12,905 bases of DNA from Pseudomonadota bacterium (GTDB lineage Bacteria > Pseudomonadota > Gammaproteobacteria > Woeseiales > Woeseiaceae), in the NCBI GenBank assembly GCA_027295475.1, contig JAPUKV010000022.1, forward strand, positions 1-12,905. Direction: 5' to 3'. Position numbers and translations under genes: made by a program. Positions 1-5,916 of this stretch are shown piece after piece; within the stretch, counting starts at the first letter, position 1; every line of letters starts with the position of its first letter. The notes beneath the pieces are model-generated. The model was not told where the DNA came from, did no database searches, and worked only from the letters and a program-made list of their open reading frames with translations.

Positions 1-247
1 CATTCCGACAGATCGCGCATAGCCATGTAAACAGAGCGGCCTCACCCCGGTAGGTATGTAGTTTCCGGATGGCCTTGCTTAATGTTATTTGCACAACATC
101 GCGCGTGCCATCCGGATCATCCGACAGGCGCGTCCGGGCAAATCTGTACAGCCTTGCAAAATTGTCGTTGAAGAATGTGTCGAACGCCTGTTCGTCACCC
201 GCAAGCAGTTGTTTTACAAGGCGTTTATCATCCGGATATATCGCCAC
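1..247 (-). CDS. ECF-type RNA polymerase sigma factor, N-terminal part (runs off left edge)
   Basis: This is the first 82 codons of an extracytoplasmic-function sigma factor; the rest lies beyond base 1. The visible protein begins VAIYPDDKRLVKQLLAG, followed by DEQAFDTFFNDNFARLYRFA, and ends with TYRGEAALFTWLCAICRN. That is the sigma-70 region 2 pattern: an LLAGD.QAF helix, then a xRLYRFA segment, then a DVVQxTLxKAIRKL core-binding helix, then a YRGEA..TWL..I.RN -10-recognition segment. There is no in-frame ATG near the start. I chose the GTG at 245-247 because AAGGGAG precedes it by 9 bases. The gene is transcribed away from mtnA and shares the 248-439 intergenic region with it. The family binds core RNA polymerase and redirects it to a small regulon. 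No anti-sigma gene is visible. The family call is firm; the subfamily cannot be told from region 2 alone. Confidence 0.85.
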   Translation of the reverse strand, partial: MAIYPDDKRLVKQLLAGDEQAFDTFFNDNFARLYRFARTRLSDDPDGTRDVVQITLSKAIRKLHTYRGEAALFTWLCAICRN

Positions 248-338
248 CGGCCAAAACTCCCTTAACCTTAAGTATTGGACCCCCGGACAGGCGAAAATCG
301 GTCGCAAACCATAGAAATTCAGGTGGATTTGTAGGCAT

Positions 339-367
339 TTGCACGGGCACCAGTGTACCCCTATACG
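339..367 (+). promoter_or_regulatory. Candidate sigma-70 promoter for the mtnA operon
   Basis: TTGCAC at 339-344 is followed by a 17-base spacer and TATACG at 362-367, pointing toward mtnA about 70 bases downstream. The spacer carries an imperfect inverted repeat (GGGCAC, four bases, GTACCC), which could be a regulator site. The match was made by eye to the consensus only. Confidence 0.4.
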
Positions 368-439
368 AGCCCGCCGGACGCGATGCATAGCGACCGGGGC
401 TGCCGCGGAGGCTAAAATGGATGACGGGCAAATCCAACG

Positions 440-1558
440 ATGATCACAAAAGGCGAAAATTTTCGGACGATCTGGCTCAAACCTGACGATCCCTCAATTG
501 TTCAGATTATTGACCAGACGAAACTGCCTCATGAGTACGTCGTACGAGACTTGAACAACTACCGGGAGGGCGCGCAGGCAATCAGGAAGATGCTCGTACG
601 CGGCGCACCATTAATCGGTGCCACGGCAGCGTGGAGTCTTTATCTCGCCGCCATCGAGGGCAGTCAAACAGCAGACCCGATCAGTTTCGTGAAGCAAGCA
701 GCAAACGAGCTGGGTGAAACCAGGCCGACCGCGGTTAACTTACGCTGGGCATTGGATCGGATTCTGGGCGTTATTCGAACTTCAGGCGAGGATCGGGACC
801 TGGTTTCTTTGCTGCGCAGCGAAGCACAGTCCATATGTGATGAGGATGTTGAGATATCCTGGAACATCGGCCTGCACGGCTGCACCCTGATCGAGAAAAT
901 TGCACAAGAGAAATCCGGCGAAGCGGTTAACATCCTGACGCATTGTAATGCCGGTGCCCTGGCTACGATTAACTGGGGTACGGCGACCGCCCCCATCTAT
1001 GTTGCCAGGCAGCGCGGCATTGATGTTCACGTTTGGGTCGACGAAACGCGGCCGAGAAACCAGGGCTCTCAACTGACCTGCTGGGAGTTGGCAAGAAACG
1101 AGGTGCCTCACACACTTATTGTCGACAACGCGGGCGGCCATTTGATGCAGCGCGGTCAGGTTGACATATGCATTACCGGTACTGATCGAACGACGCGTAC
1201 CGGCGACGTGGCGAACAAGATCGGCACCTATCTGAAAGCACTCGCCGCGCACGACAACGGCATCCCTTTCTATGTTGCATTACCCTCGACAACGATCGAC
1301 TGGACGATCCAGGACGGAATGACCGAGATTCCGATTGAAGAACGCGACACGTACGAGGTCTCGCATGTCCGCGGCATGCGTGGCAATAAAGTTTGTGACG
1401 TAAAAACGGTCGCCGAGGGTTCACCAATCAAAAATTATGCCTTCGATGTAACGCCTGCGCGTCTCATCACCGGATTGATTACCGAACGCGGTATATGCGA
1501 GCCCAGCGAAGAAGGCCTCGGCCGACTTTTTCCGAATTTTGCCAAGCGTGCGTCATGA
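440..1558 (+). CDS. mtnA: S-methyl-5-thioribose-1-phosphate isomerase (MtnA)
   Basis: This cytoplasmic isomerase converts the aldose 5-methylthioribose-1-phosphate into 5-methylthioribulose-1-phosphate in methionine salvage. Family members also accept 5-deoxyribose-1-phosphate. The 372-residue protein has the family layout of the eIF2B-alpha/MtnA fold: GENFRTIW at residues 5-12, the phosphate-binding MLVRGAPLIG at 51-60, RPTAVNLRWALDR at 95-107, the catalytic cysteine in THCNAG (C169), the catalytic aspartate in TGTDR (D249) and GDVANKIGTY at 255-264. The start at 440 is fixed by an in-frame stop at 422-424 and by matching the usual N-terminus; its ribosome binding site is weak. The last four bases overlap the next gene's start (ATGA), so translation is probably coupled. 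No methylthioribose kinase or MTA phosphorylase gene is visible beside it, so the upstream steps must be encoded elsewhere. Confidence 0.95.
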   Translation: MITKGENFRTIWLKPDDPSIVQIIDQTKLPHEYVVRDLNNYREGAQAIRKMLVRGAPLIGATAAWSLYLAAIEGSQTADPISFVKQAANELGETRPTAVNLRWALDRILGVIRTSGEDRDLVSLLRSEAQSICDEDVEISWNIGLHGCTLIEKIAQEKSGEAVNILTHCNAGALATINWGTATAPIYVARQRGIDVHVWVDETRPRNQGSQLTCWELARNEVPHTLIVDNAGGHLMQRGQVDICITGTDRTTRTGDVANKIGTYLKALAAHDNGIPFYVALPSTTIDWTIQDGMTEIPIEERDTYEVSHVRGMRGNKVCDVKTVAEGSPIKNYAFDVTPARLITGLITERGICEPSEEGLGRLFPNFAKRAS

Positions 1559-2160
1559 CCGATGAAGGCCGCATCAAGTTCAACTGCGAGTGGACGAAAG
1601 GCCCGCCAATTGAAAACGCCGCGATAGCCGAACTCAATATCTGGCGGCGACCATTATTCGATGCGGCACTGGTGGGCCGATATGACGACACCGGTGTCGG
1701 ATTCGGCAATATGAGCATGCGGTCGGGATCCGATGTGCAGTTCATCATCACCGGCACCCAGACCGGTTACCTGGCCGATCTGACCGGCGCTCACTACGCC
1801 GAAGTGACGGATTATGACATCCAGCACAATCGCGTCACCTGTCACGGGCCGGTCAAGGCATCCTCTGAATCGCTGACGCACGCAGCAATCTACGAGCTGG
1901 ACCCGACAATTCAGGCGATCGTGCATGTCCACAGCGACGCCCTGTGGCAAGAGCTTCGCAATAAAGTACCGACGACAAATTCCGCCGTGACATACGGCAC
2001 CCCCGGTATGGCGGAGGAGTTCAGGAGGCTGTACCGTGACACTGACTTCGCCAGCAGCGAAATTGTCGTTATGGGGGGACATGACGGGGGCTTGATCAGT
2101 ATCGGGCACGACATAGCGCAGGCAGCACAGCGATTTCTCGAAATCGCCACTACAGCCTGA
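1555..2160 (+). CDS. Class II aldolase/adducin-family protein, probable sugar-phosphate aldolase or MtnB-like dehydratase
   Basis: This is a zinc-dependent class II aldolase/adducin-family enzyme of 201 residues, close to the length of fuculose-phosphate aldolase and MtnB. Visible family features are FGNMSMR (residues 50-56, the usual GN.S.R phosphate loop), TGTQTG (66-71), SSE with the candidate catalytic glutamate E105, the zinc ligands H124 and H126 in HVHS, and a third histidine H176 in GGHDGG. I chose the ATG at 1555 because it overlaps the mtnA stop as ATGA; the upstream ATG at 1495 would add 20 arginine-rich residues lying wholly inside mtnA. Coupling to mtnA suggests that it acts on the MtnA product. 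It may cleave ribulose-1-phosphates to DHAP plus an aldehyde (DHAP-shunt aldolase, Ald2 type), or dehydrate methylthioribulose-1-phosphate (MtnB). The sequence alone does not decide between these. Confidence 0.85.
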   Translation: MTDEGRIKFNCEWTKGPPIENAAIAELNIWRRPLFDAALVGRYDDTGVGFGNMSMRSGSDVQFIITGTQTGYLADLTGAHYAEVTDYDIQHNRVTCHGPVKASSESLTHAAIYELDPTIQAIVHVHSDALWQELRNKVPTTNSAVTYGTPGMAEEFRRLYRDTDFASSEIVVMGGHDGGLISIGHDIAQAAQRFLEIATTA

Positions 2161-2176
2161 GTATTAATGGTCCAAC

Positions 2177-2184
2177 AAGGAGGT
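2177..2184 (+). promoter_or_regulatory. Strong Shine-Dalgarno of the beta-propeller gene
   Basis: AAGGAGGT ends five bases before the ATG at 2190. It is the best ribosome binding site in the window, so this third gene may be translated more strongly than its weakly initiated operon partners. Confidence 0.8.
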
Positions 2185-2189
2185 CACGA

Positions 2190-3188
2190 ATGAAATCCAG
2201 CATTTTGTTCGCAAGCATTGTCGCCTGCATGATGTGGTTTCCACGAAGTGCGACTTCACAGCCCGTCGAAATCCGCGAATGGCTGGTTCCCTGGAGTGAC
2301 TCGCGGCCACGAGACCCGTTTGTGGATGATTCGGGCCGTGTTTGGTTCGTGGGTCAGACAGGGCATTACATCGCCAATCTGCAACCTGCGACCGGTGAAT
2401 TCAGTCGCTACGATCTCGATGCCGGTACGGGGCCCCACAACGTGATTGTCGCCGAGGGTGATTCAGGCCGTACGGTCTGGTTTGCGGGAAATCTCAAGTC
2501 ATATATCGGACGCCTCAATCCCGACACGGGGGCTATCAAGAAAATAACAATGCCGGACAGTCAGGCGCGCGACCCTCACACACTGGTGTTCGATTCTGCG
2601 GGGGATATCTGGTTTACGGTGCAGGGAGGCAATTTCGTCGGAAAGTTGACTATAGAAACCAGCGAAGTGTCTTTGCTGGCCGTACCAACGAATCGATCCA
2701 GGCCATATGGAATTATCATCAATTCGAACGATGAGCCGTGGATTGTCGAATTCGGCAGTAACAAGCTTATTCGGGTAGACAAAGACGAGCAGACGCTCGA
2801 AGAAATCGAACTGCCCAATAAGAAATCCCGGCCGCGGAGACTCCAGGTCACGTCGGACAACAATGTCTGGTACGTCGATTACGCACTCGGCCTGCTCGGT
2901 CGTTACGAGCCCGATGATGAAAAGTTTACCGAATGGCAAATGCCTTCCGGCAAGGAGAGCAAACCGTACGGCATGACGGTTGATAAGAGCGACCGTCTCT
3001 GGATCGTCGAAACCGGCGTATCGCCGAACCGTTTCATTGGTTTCGACACCCGGTCCGAAATGTATTTCAGTGAAACCGATATCCCGAGCGGCGCTGGGTC
3101 CGTTCGGCACATGTACTATTTCGAACCCGCCGGTGAGGTCTGGTTTGGTACTGATGCCAACACCATTGGCCGCGCCAGGGTGCACTAG
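2190..3188 (+). CDS. Secreted virginiamycin B lyase-like (Vgb/NHL-type) beta-propeller protein
   Basis: The 332-residue protein has an N-terminal signal peptide (hydrophobic residues 4-16, likely cleavage around residues 21-25). Repeated propeller blades follow, built on a (V/I)WF or WIVE core strand: VWFVGQ at 51, VWFAGN at 96, IWFTVQ at 140, PWIVEF at 183, VWYVDY at 226, LWIVET at 270 and VWFGTD at 317. Seven blades match streptogramin B lyase. The end, with SVRHMYYF (304-311) then EVWFGTDANTIGRARV, resembles that family's conserved C-terminus, where an active-site histidine is expected. True Vgb linearises cyclic depsipeptide antibiotics by elimination, but many chromosomal homologues have no proven substrate. 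No resistance role is claimed here. It starts 29 bases after the aldolase stop and is probably in the same transcript. The role in that operon is unknown. Confidence 0.8.
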   Translation: MKSSILFASIVACMMWFPRSATSQPVEIREWLVPWSDSRPRDPFVDDSGRVWFVGQTGHYIANLQPATGEFSRYDLDAGTGPHNVIVAEGDSGRTVWFAGNLKSYIGRLNPDTGAIKKITMPDSQARDPHTLVFDSAGDIWFTVQGGNFVGKLTIETSEVSLLAVPTNRSRPYGIIINSNDEPWIVEFGSNKLIRVDKDEQTLEEIELPNKKSRPRRLQVTSDNNVWYVDYALGLLGRYEPDDEKFTEWQMPSGKESKPYGMTVDKSDRLWIVETGVSPNRFIGFDTRSEMYFSETDIPSGAGSVRHMYYFEPAGEVWFGTDANTIGRARVH

Positions 3189-3332
3189 ACTGCACATTCA
3201 GACATCGATAATGGTAACTCTGTCTTTCGCGATGACGGGCGCCAGCGAACAGGGAAGGGCTTGTCATAAAAGTCGCCGCCAGTGCCACGAACGATGACGC
3301 GTCCGCATACGGCGGTTACATCCACTTTGTTG

Positions 3333-3352
3333 AAAAAAGACTGCAGACAGTC
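3333..3352 (-). terminator. Intrinsic terminator of the TPR-TonB unit
   Basis: On the minus strand GACTG, a four-base loop TCTG and CAGTC form a hairpin followed directly by six T. It begins 12 bases after the TAG stop of the TonB-domain gene. The stem is short but position and T-tract fit well. Convergent transcription from the propeller gene also ends in this gap; I saw no plus-strand terminator for it. Confidence 0.7.
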
Positions 3353-3364
3353 GATTGACCAGAA

Positions 3365-3775
3365 CTATTCGATTTCCTCGATGGCGACCGGCTTGAGCAG
3401 AAACCGGAATGTTCGGCAGCTTCTCGCAACTGTGGCCTCTTGGTCCGACCGCAAAGGCTCGTAGCTCGATTTCTTGATGGCCTTAAGCGCTGGTTTCGCA
3501 AACATTTTGTGGGAGCTTCGCTGGACGGCAGGTCTGCGGATTCGGCCATCTGCATCGATCGTGTAACAGACGGTCGCCTCGCCCTCGATCCGATCACGTC
3601 TTGCTATTTCGGGATATTGCGGTACCACAGTAACCGACGGCATCCGCCCAGATGACGAGTCTTCCGTATGCATTATGTGCGTGACTCGCGTGCTGTCATC
3701 CGCCAGAACGATGGCGGATGACGCCATCGCCAGACAAGCTGCAGCAGTTAGGGCTGTCTGTCCTGCGGTGATCAC
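3365..3775 (-). CDS. Energy-transducer TonB C-terminal domain protein, short periplasmic form
   Basis: The 136-residue protein has an N-terminal hydrophobic stretch (about residues 5-25, ending VLADD) that reads as a signal peptide or anchor. It is followed directly by a TonB C-terminal domain at about 45-128: PQYPEIARRDRIEGEATVCY, then IDADGRI, then FAKPALKAIKKSSYEPL. Two cysteines, C70 and C120, lie on strands that could pair in a periplasmic disulfide. The proline-rich spacer and long periplasmic linker of classical TonB are missing, so it is unlikely to span the periplasm alone. The start is a GTG (3773-3775), nine bases after the TAG of the TPR gene, so translation may be coupled. No ExbB, ExbD or TonB-dependent receptor gene is nearby. 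The domain call is firm; energy transduction is doubtful. Confidence 0.8.
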   Translation of the reverse strand: MITAGQTALTAAACLAMASSAIVLADDSTRVTHIMHTEDSSSGRMPSVTVVPQYPEIARRDRIEGEATVCYTIDADGRIRRPAVQRSSHKMFAKPALKAIKKSSYEPLRSDQEATVARSCRTFRFLLKPVAIEEIE

Positions 3776-3784
3776 CAGATACCC

Positions 3785-4315
3785 CTAGCTCTCTTCCTTT
3801 ACGGAAATATTCGAGTTCTTGGTTTTGCGATCATCAATAATGATGTTCGGCGATACCGGACGTGTAGCGTCCAGGAACATGCCCTTGACCTCCTTCAGAG
3901 TACGGGCGTTGGGATTGATCTCCTGGCCCATTGCAAGGTCCTTTTCTGCCTTTTCGTATTCCTTACGCATGACGTAAATCAGCGCGCGATTGTTATAACC
4001 TCGCCAGTGCCTGTCGTTACTCATGAGGAGCATGTTGCAGTACATCAATGCGGAATCGAGCCGATCGATCATGATGTAGCCGGCGCAAAGATTGGATAAA
4101 GCGGCTTCTTTCTCTCTCTTGCCATGGGCGGATTGCAAGCCACGCAAGGTCAGCTCAACGCCCGCTCTGGCATTGCCGGCAAGGAGTTCCTGGGCACCAT
4201 CCGCCAGGTCCAGGTTTCTCGGGCCGATGACAACTTTGTTCTCTGCAGACCAGGCTCCAGGAATCAGCAATACGGCGGTGACTAGGGCAAGGGCAAAGGC
4301 GGCAGCCCCACTCAT
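3785..4315 (-). CDS. Exported tetratricopeptide-repeat protein
   Basis: The protein is 176 residues. A signal peptide covers residues 1-24 (hydrophobic AAAFALALVTAVLLIPG, AWSA before cleavage). TPR-like helix pairs run from about 40 to 135: LLAGNARAGVELTLRGL, then EAALSNLCAGYIMIDRLDSAL, then NNRALIYVMRKEYEKAEKDL, ending INPNA. The charged tail (150-176) is probably flexible. I chose the ATG at 4313-4315 over the upstream one at 4366 because GGAGGT sits seven bases before it and a clean signal peptide follows. TPR proteins are scaffolds, so a periplasmic partnership with the downstream TonB-domain protein is a reasonable inference: the two genes are nine bases apart and share one terminator. 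The exact partner is unknown. Confidence 0.8.
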   Translation of the reverse strand: MSGAAAFALALVTAVLLIPGAWSAENKVVIGPRNLDLADGAQELLAGNARAGVELTLRGLQSAHGKREKEAALSNLCAGYIMIDRLDSALMYCNMLLMSNDRHWRGYNNRALIYVMRKEYEKAEKDLAMGQEINPNARTLKEVKGMFLDATRPVSPNIIIDDRKTKNSNISVKEES

Positions 4316-4322
4316 GATTCTT

Positions 4323-4328
4323 ACCTCC
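4323..4328 (-). promoter_or_regulatory. Shine-Dalgarno deciding the TPR gene start
   Basis: GGAGGT on the minus strand, with a seven-base spacer to the ATG at 4315, supports that start over the longer reading frame beginning at 4366. Confidence 0.75.
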
Positions 4329-4410
4329 GGCCGCTGCAATAGAAGACTGAAAGCGGCCTCCAGCACAATTTGACTAACTGTACTCCCGAAATTTCAATCG
4401 TGCATCAGCG

Positions 4411-4435
4411 GGCCGCACTCCGGGGCCGCACTCCG
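4411..4435. repeat. 13-bp tandem duplication downstream of the CBS gene
   Basis: GGCCGCACTCCG occurs at 4411-4422 and again at 4424-4435. The second copy also contributes to a small hairpin (GCACT at 4428-4432, AGTGC at 4440-4444) 11 bases beyond the CBS-gene stop. There is no T-tract, so I do not call it a terminator. Confidence 0.6.
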
Positions 4436-4454
4436 TAGAAGTGCAATAATCGGG

Positions 4455-4883
4455 CTAACCGCTGATGTAGTGCTCGAGGTGCTCTATTTCCTCTTTCTGG
4501 TCGGCGATTATCGCCTTGACCAGGTCGCCAATCGATACCAGACCGATGACCTTGTTTCCCTCTACGACAGGCAGGTGCCGGATACGTTTGTCGGTCATCA
4601 CATTCATGCAAATATTGACCGTTTGATCAGGACTCGTCGAAATTACACCGGTCGACATAATGTCGCTGACGGGCGTCTCGTGCGACGACCGTCCTTTCAG
4701 AATGACCTTTCGCGCGTAGTCTCTTTCCGTGACGATTCCTGCCATGGTCTCCCCATCCATGACGATGAGTGCACCGATCCCTTTATCGGCCATTAGCCTT
4801 ATCGCATCCAGAACCGATGCCGACGGCGCGATCGACAATATGTCATGGCCCTTTGAATCAAGCAGTTGGTTGACCAGTTTCAT
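4455..4883 (-). CDS. Two-CBS-domain protein
   Basis: This 142-residue stand-alone Bateman module has CBS1 at about 1-65 (GHDILSIAPSASVLDAIRLM, then IGALIVMDGETMAGIVTERDYARKVIL) and CBS2 at about 72-130 (PVSDIM, then IRHLPVVEGNKVIGLVSIGDLVK). It ends in a charged helix, EEIEHLEHYISG. The ERDYARK and SIGD segments match a widespread family of small cytoplasmic CBS-pair proteins that bind adenosine nucleotides and act as energy or redox sensors. The partner of this copy is unknown. I chose the ATG at 4883 because AGGA lies seven bases upstream and relatives start MK.V..LL; the ATG at 4913 would add ten residues. A REP pair separates it from the DUF4097 gene, so it probably has its own promoter. 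Confidence 0.85.
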   Translation of the reverse strand: MKLVNQLLDSKGHDILSIAPSASVLDAIRLMADKGIGALIVMDGETMAGIVTERDYARKVILKGRSSHETPVSDIMSTGVISTSPDQTVNICMNVMTDKRIRHLPVVEGNKVIGLVSIGDLVKAIIADQKEEIEHLEHYISG

Positions 4884-4972
4884 TTTGGCTTCCTGGTTAT
4901 TGTCGCCGGACATGGCTTCTTATTGGCCAATCATAGGACATTCTGCCCCAATGAGCAGCAAAGTTATTGAAA

Positions 4973-5040
4973 TTGCCCGTCACGACAGGCTCCAACAGGT
5001 GGCAACAGAATCGTTGCAGGAGCACGCATTGACGGGCGAT
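4973..5040. repeat. REP/BIME-type inverted pair, copy A
   Basis: Two opposed units lie here. The left one, 4973-4998, has GCCCGTCACGACAGGCTCC and then AACAG. The right one, 5013-5040, has GTTGCAGGAGC and then GACGGGCGAT. Both match the palindromic family seen at 7331-7454 and 11471-11537, with a few substitutions. It sits just beyond the stop of the DUF4097 gene at 5075. Confidence 0.75.
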
Positions 5041-5074
5041 TGGCCTGTGCTGCCGGGCGATATCGGAAGCGTTA

Positions 5075-5788
5075 TTAGTCTTCTTTCTCGACGCGGCCGT
5101 TGACGCGCGCGAAGTTCAGCGATCCGCTACTGTCGTCTTCGATGATCAGGTCTGCATCGACGTCGCTTACGTTGATGCTGCCGGAGCCATCATCAATTAC
5201 TACGCTGCCACGTACATCCTGCACGGTGATGCTGCCGGAACCATCTTCTATCGAGATGTCACCGCCGACATGTTCTATAGAGATCGAGCCGGAACCATCG
5301 ATGACCCGAACTTCGCCGCCAATATTTGTCATTTGCAGCGACCCGGAGCCATCCTCGACTATTATTTGACCCAGGACATCCCGGATCTCGATCGAGCCGG
5401 CGCCATCTTCGATATCGAGTCCGACGCTTTCCGGCACCTCTACCTCGAGGTGGACGCTGGGATTGTCGTCCCATCCCAAGGGACTGGAATCGAAATACCC
5501 GATCAGAACGGCTGTGTCACCATCGCGCTCCAGGGTCAATACCAGATCAGATTCAATGATTTTTTGAGCCTTTTCATCGCTCTTGCCTGGCACCTGGATG
5601 AGTGCGGTGACGGATATCGTCCTGGCGCCAGGGTTCCCGCGCACATCAAGGCTGCCTGCACCGGCCTCGATCTCAACAGTATTGACTCCATCTGCATCCA
5701 GCGTCAGATTGCGAACTTCTTCATAGTCGCGCCAGGCCGCGTTGGTCAGGCTGGCCGTGAACATTCCTAAAATAAGAAATACACGCAT
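5075..5788 (-). CDS. Exported DUF4097-type repeat protein (beta-solenoid)
   Basis: The protein is 237 residues. A signal peptide spans residues 1-17 (MRVFLILGMFTASLTNA). The middle resembles DUF4097/adhesin-like proteins: VEIEAGAGSLDVRGN at 38-52 and HLEVEVPESVGLDIEDGAGS at 113-132. From 128 onward the motif D-G-(S/A)-G-S-(I/L) recurs at 128, 146, 164, 182 and 200, an exact 18-residue period, with a sixth diverged copy at 219. Such periodicity predicts a right-handed beta-helix, each rung about 18 residues with the DGSGS turn stacked on one edge. There are no cysteines and no catalytic motif. The protein is likely periplasmic or surface exposed. It starts ATG at 5788 with only a weak GAGAG upstream. 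Function is unknown in this family. Confidence 0.8.
   Translation of the reverse strand: MRVFLILGMFTASLTNAAWRDYEEVRNLTLDADGVNTVEIEAGAGSLDVRGNPGARTISVTALIQVPGKSDEKAQKIIESDLVLTLERDGDTAVLIGYFDSSPLGWDDNPSVHLEVEVPESVGLDIEDGAGSIEIRDVLGQIIVEDGSGSLQMTNIGGEVRVIDGSGSISIEHVGGDISIEDGSGSITVQDVRGSVVIDDGSGSINVSDVDADLIIEDDSSGSLNFARVNGRVEKED
5114..5407 (-). repeat. 54-bp in-frame tandem repeats encoding the DGSGS solenoid
   Basis: Codons 128-225 of the DUF4097 gene hold six repeats of 18 residues; the last spacing is 19. The protein motif is almost invariant while the codons differ, so the repeats are old and kept by selection rather than freshly duplicated. Confidence 0.8.
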
Positions 5789-5873
5789 AAGATTGATCTC
5801 TCAGGTCGATTTCGGCCGTTTTGACCGATCTTGTGTGTCTTAGATGCCGCTCATCAAGGAACGGTTGCAACGC

Positions 5874-5897
5874 GGACGGGCCCCATGCGGTCCGTCC
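5874..5897 (-). terminator. Strong hairpin downstream of the amidohydrolase stop
   Basis: A 24-base hairpin has a nine-pair stem (GGACGGGCC paired with GGTCCGTCC, one G-T pair) and a six-base loop. It starts 20 bases past the amidohydrolase TGA. No T-tract follows on either strand, so it could be a weak terminator or a 3'-end stabiliser. Confidence 0.45.
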
Positions 5898-5916
5898 CCA
5901 ATTGTTGTTGCCTTTC

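Noticed and set aside
1495..1554. Longer aldolase start at 1495.
   Set aside because: The added 20 residues are arginine-rich, lie inside mtnA and have no family match; the ATGA overlap start is far more natural.
2190..3188. Calling the propeller a streptogramin-resistance gene.
   Set aside because: Many chromosomal Vgb-like proteins have no shown resistance activity, and nothing mobile surrounds it.
3189..3332. Protein-like open frames on both strands in the convergent gap (plus: IKVAASATNDDASAYGG; minus: CGRVIVRGTGGDFYDKPF).
   Set aside because: Neither has a start codon with a ribosome binding site or a recognisable family. They are at most remnants.
3185..4315. The TPR gene, the TonB gene and 59 further open codons down to 3188 share one frame, separated only by TAG codons, hinting at amber readthrough.
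   Set aside because: The TonB gene has its own GTG start and signal sequence, an intrinsic terminator sits 12 bases after its stop, and two genes share a frame by chance one time in three.
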